The position numbers and the translations under genes were made by a program. A stretch of DNA of 64,000 bases from the NCBI GenBank assembly GCA_001683735.1, contig LUGG01000038.1:62001-126000 (forward strand). Direction: 5' to 3'. The notes under the pieces were generated by a model that was not told the origin of the DNA, did not search any database, and saw only the letters and a list, made by a program, of their open reading frames with translations. The stretch's first letter is position 1. Each line of letters opens with the position of its first letter. This stretch comes from Grifola frondosa (Eukaryota > Basidiomycota > Agaricomycetes > Polyporales > Grifolaceae). Shown here in pieces: positions 10,399-22,397 of this stretch.

Positions 10399-12799
10399 CA
10401 CCTGCTGCAGCGTCGGTGGTGGCGCCCCAGTCAGGAAGCTCTCACGCCTGAGGCGGGACTCCTGAGGCGTGACAGGCCCCGGGCAACTCCACTATACGTT
10501 TGTCTGAAATTAGCCTTTTTGAGAGCCCAAAATCGGCCAAAACTAGACTCGCAAGCCAGTCGTTACAGCGCGTCGTTCTCCATTCTAGATTAGGCAATTA
10601 TAGATGTTCTGTTTTAGGAAGTACTACCGAATATAGAAGGGGCGGAGTGCGAAAGGAGAAGACGCGCTATAACGACTGGGCAAACTCGTCGCCTTTTGCC
10701 AGGTGGAGCGTGAGAAAATTGACTTCGTGAAATCGCGCTTTACATGTTTAGGGCGGCCACCTCAGTTCACTTTTTTTTGCCATATATCTCTATTCCACAC
10801 TTAAAATGTGAGAATCAGGTCATGTAAGATACTAAAAACAATGGTGAGGTATAATCAGGCCATGTAAGATACTAAAAACAATGGTGAGGTAAGAAATAAT
10901 GTCAGTGAGGTGGTGGTGGAGGTTGGTAGTGATGAAACTCGAGGGGCACTGGAGACGAGGACTCAGGAAGACCCGATAGCTGCGAGGCGGAACCCGTGAC
11001 GGTCCTGGCACATGTGCAGAAGGACCGGTAAAATGTGGTGCCAAAGTTGGACCACTCGATGATGGTGGTGAAGGTGGAAACATGGAGGTAGGGCAAAGAT
11101 GGTGCATGCATATGATGTAAATGTGGCGCGTGGACGTATGGGGAAGACGGCGCGTGGATGTACTGGAATGCGGTGCGTGGACATATGGGGAAGGCGGCGC
11201 ATGGACATATGGCAGCGCATGGACGTATGAAGGCGGGGTATGGATGTACGGTGAAGTGGCACTTCGAAATACCTTGACGGCATGCATGAACATATGGCGA
11301 GAGCGGTGCATGTCATGACGAACGCATGGGGGTTCTAGGAAAGCCGTCTGTAACAGGCTCGACCAATAAACTCGGAGCATCCTGTATGAATAGATATTAG
11401 TATGACTGTCGACAGCTGGTACCGGACTTACCGAGTCGAAAGTGGACTCAGCAGAGGATGTCTCACTTGATATGGATGAGTTGAATAGCAATTAATAGGA
11501 TTTATATTACATATTATGATGTAGCAACAGAATCGGAGGGAGATATTCGACAGTGGGAGAAGCTTGATTTCACGGTCAATTCTCCCATGCTCCACCTGGC
11601 AAAAGGGTGCCCAATTTGCCCAGCCGTTCTGGCGAACAGCAGGAGTGCCACGACGGAGTTTGAATCTCTAATCGCCAGAACGGCTGGGAACGAGCCTAGG
11701 CCAAAACCTTGTCCGAGTTAGCATATTTTACCCCCAAAATTGGCCTAAATGCCCCGAATCTTTGTCCAGATTTAGCCTTTTTGACGGCCACTGGCCGGTC
11801 AACTTCCGAGATTGCATGCTCGAAAAAGTGAAAATATGTATGAGTGAACAAGGGTGAACACTGCAGAGACTCTGGTTATCGTATTTATCCCTTCGAATGT
11901 ATCTTCTATTCAAATGGTATGTGATGTTCAATATAAATTGATACCTCATGTACTTAACCAAGAGCTTTAGGATGCGGGTGGAGACTTCGACAGGAATCTG
12001 TCGGACATCGAACATGATCCTGCCACACATTTCTCTTGTTGCAGTCATTCCTCGGACCTTCACACTTATGGCCATGCCAGACACCTTTTGTATAATTTAG
12101 GTCCAGATATAATGTCCGGAACACCGGACAACATGGTCCTCAGTTCCGAAGCTACTTTACACTGGAGAGCATTGAATAAATAAAAGGTGCAGAAGTTGAT
12201 TATCAAGATACCAGGAAGAAAGCACATAGCGGGGAGGATCAATTAACACCTCGTAGATACAAATTAGACTTATTCGACATTGTATTCCTGTCCAGACGGT
12301 CCACCGTTTGCGGTTTGGAACACCTAATCGTCCCACGGAAGCCCACTAGTTAGTGGTGACAGACCGTACCGTGTGACGCCTCTAGTTAGTGTAGTAACCA
12401 GGCTGGGCTCTTGCCCGTGAAGAAATATGTGGAGAGCTCTAGAGCATTAAGGTCACCACCCCTCGAAAAAATCTCACGCAGGCGCATGCCAGCGCCCGGT
12501 GGCTGACTTCCACAATTTCCGACGAGTTCCGACCAAGTCTGGACTTTTTGATGCACGTGCATTCCCCGCCCCGCGCGCTCATCGTTCTGCGCGTGCCTTG
12601 TCATTGCCCCGCCCCGATGCGCGTTTCCTCTAGAGCGCTCCTCCGCAAGTTAATTTTACCACGTGATGACTATTCCCCCGCACACCCATCTGCGCTTATC
12701 TCCATGTCCCTCAATTGATTATCTCGCTTCTAACTTACTGAGATTGGAGTTCTACCTGGTTCAACTACACTTCGATCGAATTTACCCAATACGGAGGCG
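10399..12799. repeat. Repeat-rich non-coding region with inverted arms, tandem repeats and a hairpin
   Basis: Imperfect inverted arms lie at 10671-10733 and 11566-11629, sharing the core CTTTTGCCAGGTGGAGC. A two-copy, 40-bp tandem repeat is at 10813-10892. Degenerate repeats of about 25-30 bp built on GCGTGGACGTATGG-like units are at 11120-11270. A perfect 15-bp inverted repeat (11621-11635 with 11672-11686) adjoins the right arm. The TTAGCCTTTTTGA sequence occurs near both outer sides (about 10509 and 11773). It looks like a decayed transposable element of about 1.2 kb. The 219-codon minus frame at 10832-11491 is only the translation of the tandem repeats. From 11.8 to 12.8 kb nothing is recognised. 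Confidence 0.55.
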
Positions 12800-13148
12800 G
12801 TGAGTATACTATTTTCATCCCCCCCCTCTCGTCCCTCCTTCCTCCTCCCGCTGCCCGTCCCTCCTCCCATCCTTTCAGTATCTATCCCTCGGTCCCCCTC
12901 CCTAGCCATTTTGCCGCACTACGTCCCACTCACGTATGGCTGGGAATGCATTTATTCTCATTGGTTAGATGCATTCCCAGCTGATGAGAGTCCGGGCGCC
13001 GCTTACCCACGTCATGTCACATCTTTCCCCAATGGAAAGTTAACCGAGCGCGCGCAACGGGACCCACAGCATCTCCGGATCTTTGCCTGGTACACCGGGT
13101 TTAGGGCAAGGGCGAGATCCTCCCCTCGCTGCGTCTTCAAAATGGTGC

Positions 13149-15211
13149 ATGAATGACTCCGATATCGTTGTGATTCTCCCCACCCTCGACGCCCCCATGG
13201 CCGACCCTCACAACATACCCGTCAATGCTCGACATCTCAATCCTGCTTCTTTGGCTGCTCTTCGTGACTGTCTTGGCCGGGATGCACGATATAATTTATA
13301 TCAGGACCGTTTCGACATTGCTGACTTGGCGTGGTTCGTTGCAGGAGCGCACGTTGATGGTACTCACAACACTTCCATCGATCACTTTCATGAAGCCTTT
13401 CGGATCACCCGGCAGGGTGGTGCCACTGGTGCTGAAGGTGCACGGGTGCGGCGGGAATTTTGTGAGAAGCTGATGGGAGCGGTACTTGATTTTGTGAGTA
13501 CTCGCTTCATTCACCATTGATCGCTCTCATGCGGCGTTGCAGTTGACAGTGTGGGATCGTGTGTCAGGCGGCGTGTCCATCATGATCCACATCGACGGCG
13601 CTCAGCCGCCTGGCTCGCTTCTTTTGCCTGAGCACGTAAAAGCTCATGCGTACTTCAACCCGGCGTTGATGGCTGAGCTCCCCGGAGCGAGGGTCTCGGT
13701 GGCGCGTCTCGCGCAACAGTTCATTGTCGACTTAGGTGTCCCAGCTGTTGCGCGCTGGACAAGAGCCTTCAAAAACGAAGGATACAACCTCCCTCGTGGA
13801 CAGACACAGGAGGCTCCTTCTATCTCTTCGATTGTCCCACAGTCTTCACCTGGCTCGTCTCACTACCTGTGCTTTGGCCAATCTTCGATGGAGTTTGATC
13901 GTCTACTTCAAGCGTATGTTAATTCATCTGCGACCAACAGCTCCTTTCCAGCTGTTAGTGGAGTGTTCTACGTGCCAGCTAGCATGTCGTCTGCATCGCA
14001 GCCCGTCCTCACTACGACTACACCACAGTCCGCGCGTACAGCCCCTGCATCCCAGCCCGCACCCCTGCGCACATCGACTCCGGAACCTGGCGCAACGTTG
14101 ACAGTGCGTGCTGCTCGCACAGCGCCCGAGACACCTCGACGGGTCGTAGAAGTGAGCGACGCCGAGTCAGATGCGACAGATGTCGAGTTGCAGATCCTTC
14201 AGAGCCGCATTGTGAGTTGAAGCAATCCAATGCCGCATACAAGGTCAAAATAAAGGAGTTTCGCCAGGAAGTGAAGCGTCTTCGTGCAAGTATGTCTATT
14301 GCTCATATTTCTCCAATATGTTACTAACTTTACCTGTTGACAGCGCTGGAGTCGTCGACGCGCAACGTCTTGAATACTGGTGTGGGCGTCGAGCATCATG
14401 CTGGTAAGCTGTCTCTCATAACAATAGATATGTCCTAAGTTCGTCTCGGAAAGGCTCGCAGTTACCGACGGGCACCCCCTCGAGGACTGGCGTGGGTGTC
14501 GAGCATCGCGCTGGTAAGCTATCTTACCTGTATCAATAAATATATCCTAAATTCATGTCTGAAAGGCCCGCAGTCGCCGACGAGCACCCCTCAATGACTG
14601 ATGCGGGTGTCGAGCATCACGCTGGTAAGTTACAGCTATATTATTAATAGATATGTCCTGAATTTGTCTCCAAAAGGCTTGCAGTCGCCGACGCGCACCC
14701 TCTCGACGATTGGTGCGGGCATGGAGCGCCATGCTGGTAAGTTACTTCTCATAACAATAGATATGTCCTAAATTTGTCTCGGAAAGGCCCGCAGTCACCA
14801 ACGCGCTTCCTCTCGAGGAGATCACCTCATACGCCGCCTCTGTCACCGACATTATCCTCCGTTTCACTAGCAACAATTAGTGTGTCAGAAATCCCGCCGC
14901 CAGAGCCTCTCTTCCGTCCAATTCGCTCAATTGGACATCGCACCAATGCCATACTCCGTGAGCTCGACATCCCACTTGATCGCAACACATTTGATGTCCT
15001 GTGGAATGTTGTTCGCTTGGTCAACGATCATGATTGGCCTGCATCAATTACCGAAGAGTTGGATGTTTCACCTGAGTATGGTGAAATGATTTCCAATGCA
15101 ATGCAGGCAGACATGCCTCGGTAAGGTGCGCGGATAATGTCCCGCTACTGTGTGGTGCTGCCACGTCATTCTTGCAGTCAGTTTCAGATGTTTGCTTCCC
15201 ATTGCCGATGA
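13149..15211 (+). CDS. Uncharacterised multi-exon protein with a tandem array of duplicated 20-residue exons
   Basis: I do not recognise the family. Exons that rejoin in frame are 13149-13493, 13543-14211, 14268-14289, 14344-14403, 14454-14513, 14566-14624, 14677-14736, 14787-15120 and 15178-15211. The first two encode an Ala/Arg-rich globular part followed by a Ser/Thr/Pro-rich linker; a short charged segment EVKRLRA follows. Four exons of 60 nt (one of 59) then encode 20-residue repeats of the type SPTRTxSxxGxGxEHxAG, each followed by a 50-52-nt intron. The last part contains PPPEPLFRPIRSIGHRTNA and a charged C-terminal domain. The 59-nt copy loses one C and creates a stop if included. Because all copies are phase 1-1, skipping it keeps the frame. 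The start at 13149 is the first Met after a good context; 13198 is an alternative. Confidence 0.6.
14344..14786 (+). repeat. Tandem exon-intron array (4 exon units, period 110-112 bp)
   Basis: The exon units are 14344-14403, 14454-14513, 14566-14624 and 14677-14736, and a fifth, partly matching start is at 14787. The introns are 14404-14453, 14514-14565, 14625-14676 and 14737-14786. Every exon ends GCTG before GTAAG and every intron ends AAAG. The intron interiors also resemble each other (shared ATATGTCCTAAATTTGTCT-like core), so exon and intron were duplicated together as one unit. Confidence 0.9.
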
Positions 15212-15381
15212 ATTGTACTTTTTACGCCGTCTGTTGTCGCGAGGAAGTTGTTCGGATAAGTTGTCATTTGAATGTTCTTTTTTTGAAGTACGCACCCATT
15301 ACATGTCCTTAAAATGCCATTGATGTTCTATCAGTCTTCTCGTTGCTCTTCTTTGTCTGATCCTTGTCACCAATTCCGTAG
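15212..15381. other. Short spacer between two multi-exon genes
   Basis: This lies between the stop at 15209-15211 and the first confidently read exon of the next gene at 15382. The 5' exon and start codon of that gene may lie here (an ATG occurs at 15314), but no splice joins it convincingly. Confidence 0.35.
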
Positions 15382-17000
15382 AGCTCTCGTAATGATCTGG
15401 CTGCATCACATGGCCGACGTCTCATACGGCCCCGCGGTGACTCTGTCCGCGAGGCCAATCGAAGCTCCAAACGCCGACAGGCTCCTGCCCTCTCAAGAGA
15501 ACAACGACGCGACAATGCCGAGAAGAGCCGTCAGAAGCAGGAGGCCTTAGACAAAGATATAGATGCATGGTTACAAAAATGCGAGACACTCTCCGAGGAG
15601 CTTTCCAAAAAATATGGTAAAAAGGCAGAGTACTATTTCACGCTCATGTTCGCACGCGGGCAAAGCATGGCAAGAGTCGAAAGCCCAACCTTTACAATGC
15701 ATGGTCGCATCATCTCGCGAAGTTGCACAATGGTACGTACATTAATTATCTTTATTTTGCGATGCTAACTTGTTCGATAGATGACGGCTCTGACGCTTCG
15801 AACTTACTCGATCTACAGAGGGAGAATATAGATGACTATCGTAATCTCACCGCCGAACAGAAGACGGAGCTAATCAATGACCTCATAGAAGATCGAGACT
15901 CGCGGTCGATGGGACGTCGTCTCAGCCAACGGAGCCGGACGCAAGACATCAACAATGTCATTGAGCAGCTTATTGACATTGTAAGTTTAAGCCTTTACAG
16001 CTGATAAAGTTCTCTACGGTCTGACACTCTGATTTTCAGATTCTGGGTGCTAAAGCTCGCTCCGGAATAGACGGATTCTTCTGTCTGTTTCCAAACTCAG
16101 TAGAATTTCACATGGCCCCGCGGTGGTTCTTCACGCTCGAGCAAATTGAGACCTTTCTCTGTCATAATGTGAAAGGATGGGATACAAACAAGATTGGTGC
16201 ATCCGCTGAAGCATTCGTGACTGCGGGATGCAATTACATGCATACGTTCATTCATACAACCTATAATGAAATATCTGATAATGTTTTACAGAGTTCTTGC
16301 GGACGTCGAAAGCGCAGGCTGATTGGTTGAAGGCGGAGATCCGTCGGTTGATCAACAAGATGCTAGGTTAGTACTGTATCTAGTCCATTCGCCACCCGCT
16401 CACTCATGTTTGGTAATAGTCGATATTACAGGCAACGAAAAAGCCGTCATGAACTACGTCAGTTACGAGCGGGATATTGTACTACTCTATGGGATCGAGC
16501 TCGTCGGATGGACAATGGACAAGTGGGCGAACCCTTCCGACCTCAGCAACAGCATTCCCCCGCTGCAGAAGCTCTATTCCGCACTGGAGAGTGGCCAATG
16601 CCACTTTGTTCGTGTCGGCATGACGGATCTGAATGAACGGCGAAAGGCGTACGATGCGAAGGTTGCCGCGGGATTGGTACCTCCTCGAAAAACACGGAAG
16701 GATGCAGGGACGAAGCGTGCACCGAGGGTCGAGGTTTCGAAGAAGAGGAGAGCTGTTGAAGATGAAGATGGTGGTGGTGACATTTCGCAAGCTTCGAAGC
16801 ATCATCGAGGTGGGGGAAGTGTAACCACTCCCGAGGTGCAGGAGATCCCGGGCCAGCATGGCCCTCCAGTGGAGCTGGAAGTCCCGCAACAATTCGAACA
16901 GTCATTTTTCGACACCAACGCGGCCGCTCTTCGTACAATCCAGCTGTACATGCAGCAGCAGATCAACCACTCTCAGTTACAGGTCCCTCCTAATCCGTAG
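15382..17000 (+). CDS. Uncharacterised Agaricomycete protein with MNYVxYE core and Lys-rich tail (5' end not resolved)
   Basis: The exons read are 15382-15732, 15781-15980, 16040-16245, 16292-16366 and 16432-17000. Segments such as KPNLYNAWSHHLAK, LTAEQKTELINDLIEDRDSR, EKAVMNYVSYERDIV and LVGWTMDKWANPSDL resemble a family that I recall as highly repeated in mushroom genomes and often associated with mobile DNA (recollection, not a search). The C-terminus has basic, nuclear-signal-like stretches (EVSKKRRAVED) and a Gln-rich end. One base appears to be missing near 15660, in an AAA run between GRGQ- and KHGKS-like segments, which breaks the first exon into two frames. The start codon is not identified. 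The role is unknown; transposon cargo or a host gene both remain possible. Confidence 0.5.
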
Positions 17001-17499
17001 AGATGCTTGTATCATTGTTGTTACTTCGTCGTATGCTGTTCTGTCTTTACTATGCTTGTCAAGTAATCAATCCCACCTTTTCTCGGAAGCGTTGCTTTGC
17101 TGCAAGTGTGCACCTGTTCGACTTAGAACCTGAAAATATACGATAATAGCACTACACAATGAACTTCGTCTCACAGAGAATGTAGCGGTGATTTGTCTAA
17201 ACTATCATCTCTATAATATTATTCAGGTATTCGGTAATAAGTACACACTGAATGGAGCAGTGCGTTTGTGTTTCCTGAGCCAAAAACAAAATCGACGCCA
17301 GGGTAAATTGACGCAACGCGAACCAGCGCCAACATGTAGTTAAGACAATCAATGTTGCATGCACCCGAAATTTCATGTCACGGTTTATATAGTCCTATAT
17401 GTCGAAGCGTTCATGTCGCAAATTTATATATGAATGCCAAGCGTTACGATTCGAGGAAGACAAGACCCAATGCCTGTATATATGAAGCTTAATCCTAGT
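17001..17499. other. Intergenic, no gene recognised
   Basis: Converging 3' flanks of the plus-strand gene ending at 17000 and the minus-strand KDZ fragment ending at 17500. AT-rich, with no features seen. Confidence 0.45.
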
Positions 17500-18107
17500 T
17501 TACATGATGTTGCGACTACCTAGATTGTCAATATACTCCACGAGATTGTCACCGCCATGCTCGCCACTGAGCTCAATGATCTCCTCGTTGCTATCACTTT
17601 CATCATTGTCCATTGCATCGCCATCTTGCGACGTTGCGGCTACCCACGACGGCAATGGCAACCCTATTGAAGCCTGTGAGTCTCGCCCGACACGATGACC
17701 ATAGCTCAAGTTTCCAGTGAACCCGCGAAGTTGAGACGTCTTGTGCAGTGAGTGAACGATACGCTCGTTGATGGCATTGCGATACCGCCAACGAGAGGAT
17801 AGCTCGCATGCCAAGCTGGGGTTAGTGAGATAGGACTGCTGAATTGCCCGGTAGAAGTCGAAATGCTCGTCGACCATGGAGGAGAAGAGTCGATTGATCT
17901 CGACATTCAAACGAAAAATTTCCTCGTGGGCACGCTTCATATTGAAGTAAATATTCATTGCCTGGCGATTGGCACGTTGCGCGAAGGGCAACGTTCGGAT
18001 GTCTGCACGAGCATCACGCAGCACGTCGATGTAACAAATTTCCGATTTGGACATAGACGCCCAGTAGGCGCTGGGACGCGTCGCGTTGATCACCTGCAAG
18101 ATCAGGT
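17500..18107 (-). mobile_element. 3'-terminal fragment of a KDZ-type (Kyakuja-Dileera-Zisupton) transposase
   Basis: The frame ends at 17500 and encodes about 200 residues. It resembles the C-terminal tail that I know from fungal KDZ transposases: a coiled, Arg/Glu-rich segment (INRLFSSMVDEHFDFYRAI), then NAINERIVHSLHKTSQLRGF, then TGNLSYGHRVG, then an acidic end. A good acceptor (CTTGCAG, complement of about 18090-18098) precedes it, so it looks like a last exon. The catalytic DDE part and the Cys-cluster domain are absent upstream, where a Gypsy Gag relic on the opposite strand begins. The domain assignment is by pattern, not by search. Confidence 0.5.
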
Positions 18108-18460
18108 GACGGTTGAAGGACGAGTGTCATATGATGACACTGATTGGTGAGCGGATGAGTAAGGCATATTGTGGGAAGTGGCCATACGTACGCAAACGGA
18201 CTTTGCTATTTAAGTTTGATTTTGCTACCTGGAACGTCAGCTCGTTCAACTTCGTTGAACATTTCTTTCGTTGCCAGGTAAGCAGTTTGTATATTAGTTG
18301 TATTTAATATAACTTCGTTGAACATTGCTTTCGTTGCCAGCTGTTGCCCAAACGAAACCATCCGTACGAATCTCAACACCGGGAGTAAGCGTACTCTGCG
18401 TGGTTTTGGTGATTCGTTACAGTTTGAACGAGCTTTGCTTACCTCCCCTCGTCGATTTCA
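18100..18460. other. Non-coding; contains a 30-bp direct repeat
   Basis: Thirty bases at 18248-18277 recur at 18311-18340 with one mismatch (core AACTTCGTTGAACATT). No gene is seen. This is the junction between the KDZ fragment and the Gag relic. Confidence 0.5.
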
Positions 18461-20993
18461 GTGACTTCCATCACACGCTACCAGGAGGGCAGCTGGGTGA
18501 CCGTCGTTGCGCACAACGACATCGTCTCTGGAGAGGAGGTCATCACTGAGGACGAGGCCGCTGACGTTGTCGCCAGGAGCGCGGCCTTCATGGAGAAGTC
18601 CCCCGTTACAACCCCGTTCCCCAGCAGAGGAGGAACGAGTTCCCCACCGAGATCGCTCGGAACCCCATCGACGCCGCTACGAACGCCGAGCGTCGAACAT
18701 TTCGAAGAGACCCGCGCTCTCTACATCGAGACCGAGGACGACTGGAAGCCCCAGGAGTTCGTCGTCACCCCCATCGCCGACGACACCCAGCGTGTCTTAG
18801 GCTATTCCCTGCAGTCCTCACCGCCGTAGGACTTTCCCAGTTCAGCTTCAAAGCGACGCACTCGGTCGACGACCTTCGGTGGCACGACCACGCCCGCAAC
18901 GTCCCGTACGACGTTCGCCTCTCCCTCATCTCCTTTCGGTCTACTTGACCAATATTCTCTTTACTCTTGACGACAATCGCCCCCTTCCCCTGTGGGAGAT
19001 TTTCGACTTAGTCAACTTCCATTTCGCCTTCCGTCAGATTTACGAAGGCACGTGGAAACGTGCACAAGTCGTGCGAGGAAGTCGCGGAACTCGCGAAGCG
19101 TCTCTTTGAGACCAACGTGCAGTATTGTGAGAAGTACTGGCTGTAGGTCGAGGGAACGGCGAGGGCCTAGTATCGTGTAACAATTGTATTCACTCCGCTG
19201 CTTGAGAAAAAAGAACTTGTTTGTGACACATGTCCAACCCGTGATCGTTCTTATCGTTACCCAAACTGTCGTCACCACTATCTCTATCCTCTCCATCGTC
19301 GGTCTCTTCTACTACCTCCTCCGAACCTACACAGAGGTTCATATACGAGTCGCAAGAACTCCCAGGACAGACGGAGGAATCTTCAGCCCGGTCCGCGACT
19401 CCCACCCATCCGGACGAGTCTCATGGACACAGCCGGACCATCCGAGAATCCGTGGACACCCGCGGAAGCCACGGCGATTCCTCCTCCTCCTCCACAAACT
19501 CAGGCCCAACAAGAGCTCGAAGCATTCGTAACCAGGGTGGTGACGAACCTTCTCGCGGAAGGCCTGACCGATCATACCCGCCGCATCACGACACTCGAGG
19601 AAGACTCGACCTCACTGACCCGGTGGTGAACGCCGGAGTAGGTCGGGTGAACGCTCTCGAGGAAGAGAACAGGGCCGGATCGCGGACGCAGTCGCTCTAG
19701 CAGACAGAGCATCGAAAGCCGAGGCGAAGGCCCATCAAGCCGACCAGGTCGTCCAGGAACTCCGGGACGACATCGCTTCGTTGAGGCTGTCGATCAAGAA
19801 CCTCAAGGCTCGATGTCTACTCTCGAGAATCGTCCTCCCGAGGAAGGTCACGCTCTCGTACGTCCAGACATTCGAGCCGGAACGTTTCCTACCGGCCCGC
19901 CTTCCCCATTCCAGACCCACGACCCGCTTCACCCTCTCCCCCGCGACGACTGATGTCTCCGCTCCCGACTACGAGAGGGCCCGCCGCGCCGCGCGGGGCA
20001 CTATTCGTAAGCCCAATTCCCTGCTCCCGCACCCTTCACCAAGCCTACGAAGGAAATGACCGCGGAACAGTGGATGAAGGCATGGGAGACGTACTTCGTT
20101 TATTACGAAGTCCAATCATCGACGGATCGTATCGCTCTGATTCTTGGATCGCTCAAGGAGGGAGCCCTAGACTGGGCATCCTCTTACAGTGATAGTTTTA
20201 AATAACAATGTTCCCGTCGGTTCATGGGAGGATTTTAAATTCCTCGGACAGTACGGATGCCTAGACTCGCAGTTCGACGCTCAGCAGGCGCTGATGCGTC
20301 TTCGCAACGACGGACCGGTACAATCATATGCCGAACACTTCCGTCGCTGGGCCCCCGCATCCGGGCACAACCAGCAAACCCTTCTCTCGCTGCTTCGGAC
20401 CCAGGTCAAGCAGTCAATCCGAGACGCGATCGCCGGACGCAACCGGACACCTGGGAGAAGTACCTCGAACGGGCCCAACGAGTAGATCAAGCCCGCGGCA
20501 CTTACGCCCATCCCGGATCGTCTCCACAGCAGTCAAAGACGACTGCTTATCGTCATCCCCACTCGCAGAGCCAATCTCACTCTGCCCCGACTCATAACCG
20601 TGACCCTAACGCGATGGACGTTGACCGCGCCGCGGCACGCGCAAAGGGCGCGTGTTTCGTATGCGGCAAGGTGGGCCATCTGGCAAATGCATGCCCAGAC
20701 AAGAAGCCCAGCGGGAAGTCGATTCGCGAGATGAGTATCGACGAGTTAATTCGCCTTGTAGGACAGGAGCTCGTCGAGGAGAAGAAGAAAAAGGCGGTCG
20801 ACAAGGGCAAGCAGAAAGAGATTGCCAAGGAACCCGAGTCGTCGGACAAGATCAAGGAGATAGGAGCAATCGGCACGTCGTCGTCGACGTGGAATACGGA
20901 TTTTTAGAGCGGCCTCATGTCGTCCCTGCTGACGTGAAGGCCTCTCTCTCTCGCAACCACCAGACGAAGAAGAAAATAAAATCGGCTATGTAA
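18461..20993 (+). mobile_element. Decayed Ty3/Gypsy retrotransposon Gag region, no pol
   Basis: Successive pieces in different frames read as a retrotransposon Gag. A Ser/Pro-rich N-terminal part is near 18460-18830. A coiled coil (EENR...AEAKAHQADQVVQEL) is near 19640-19810. A capsid-like segment beginning TAEQWMKAWETYFVYYEVQS is near 20056. This is followed by QSYAEHFRRWAPASGHN, and then a CCHC zinc knuckle (CFVCGKVGHLANAC, C-x2-C-x4-H-x4-C) near 20657-20700 with a Lys-rich tail. Several frameshifts separate the pieces. No protease, reverse transcriptase or integrase follows: within about 160 bp of the end of Gag, F-box/LRR sequence begins. No LTRs were found. It is a truncated relic. Confidence 0.75.
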
Positions 20994-21069
20994 GCAGTTC
21001 CGATGATTTTCGAATAGATACGATTCATGTGACTACCCTTAGGCTCTGTGCGGTCATATAACCTCACAG

Positions 21070-22397
21070 GAATGGTCGCGATTTCAATGCTATGCTAAGC
21101 GCATCCGCGAGTTGACATGGTCGTACGGAACGAGGATCGAACCTTCGGCGATCTTCTATTTATTTCAAAGGAACGGTGGTGCACCTCTTCTACCCTTGAT
21201 GAAGAAGCTGATATGGCGCCCATCATCACACACCGAAACGACGCCATTCATGCTCGCCTCCGAAAGCCTTCGAACACTCCACATTGCATTGGATGATATC
21301 ATTTATCCTGAGCTTCGGTGGAAAAGAAGAGGAAAATGCGAAAAAGTGCTACTGAAGGGCGATAATCGCACAACACGAGACCTTAATATCGAGATGCTCT
21401 TCACTACGATGCAATCCATCGCCCCCTTCCTCAAACACATTGACATAACCGGCTACCTCCATCCATTTTCCTTGTTGCCGCTCGCCAAATTCCCTTGTCT
21501 TCGAATTGTGGACCTGCACAAAACCATCGTCGACATGCGCGTGCTGCGCGCTCTGTCCACCCTGAGAGGCTTGGAAGACATGACGATCGACTTCGGTATG
21601 CCTCCCGGAAACATCCCTCGTTGTGATGGGTTCTGCTCTCTTCTCAGCTTGGTGGTGGTTGGACGTGCCGCGGGCCTCGCACAGCTCTTCACTTCTATAT
21701 CTCCTCCAAAGCTCGATGCACTCTACATGACGTTCTCGAATGACTGGATCGAGACGACTTCTGGCTTCCGTGTCTGTCTGGAGAGTATTCGCTCGGCGTC
21801 CTTTTCCCAATCTCTCGGTGAGATCAGCGTTACGATCTTACCACGTTGGAAGACAAAGGATTTCCTGACGGATCTCATTGAGCCACTGCTGTCACTCAAA
21901 ATGGTGGATTCGGTCAGCTTGAAACTTGATGAAAGCGGATATTCAGTCTCGACGCAGGATATAGAAAACATGGCGTCCGCATGGCCCAAGTTGCAGAAGC
22001 TGGTGATGAGATGGATGCCCGCCTCCGTCCCCCCGCCGTCGAGTGTTTCACGAGCTTCGCGCGCTATTGTCCCGTCCTTAAGGTCTTGGTTCTATCGAGC
22101 ATAGATGTCAAGTCGCCCATACCTGGGGAGCCGTATCCGGCTATGCCATTCGGTCGTAAACTGCAGACGTTGACCGTGACGGATAAGCTCGACATCGCGA
22201 ATCCAGACGCGATAGGACAGTTCGTGAACCATCTGTTCCCCAATATTCAAGCCCAGATGTACTCCGTGGTTGACCCGGTTGTAGGGTGGGATGCCGTATT
22301 GGAAAGCGGTTGGCGTATGCCAAAAAATCAGGAGGGAAGAACTGGACCACGGGGGAAACAAGCTGGTACCGCAAAAGAAGTAGGCCATATGCCGTAA
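21070..22397 (+). pseudogene. F-box/LRR-type protein paralog, 5'-truncated and with one frame break
   Basis: The segment from QEWSRFQCYAKRIREL (about 21070) to 22397 aligns by eye along its length with the intact paralog on the opposite strand at 23420-24751. Compare FYLFQRNGGAPLLPLMKKL with FYLYRYNHGKPLLPLLKEL, and VDMRVLRALSTLRGLEDMT with LDMRVLRALSALPCLAELT. The body is a series of Leu-rich, solenoid-like repeats. The N-terminal F-box exon is missing; upstream lies the Gag relic. The first frame stops at 22104, and the homologous C-terminus continues in another frame from about 22040, with the shift at a seven-C run. Truncated F-box copies without the F-box could not dock to Skp1. It may be a relic or an assembly artefact at the C run. 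Confidence 0.65.

Noticed and set aside
10832..11491. 219-codon minus-strand open frame rich in His, Pro and Tyr
   Set aside because: It is the translation of a minisatellite and tandem repeats, with no initiation context, domain or splice signals.
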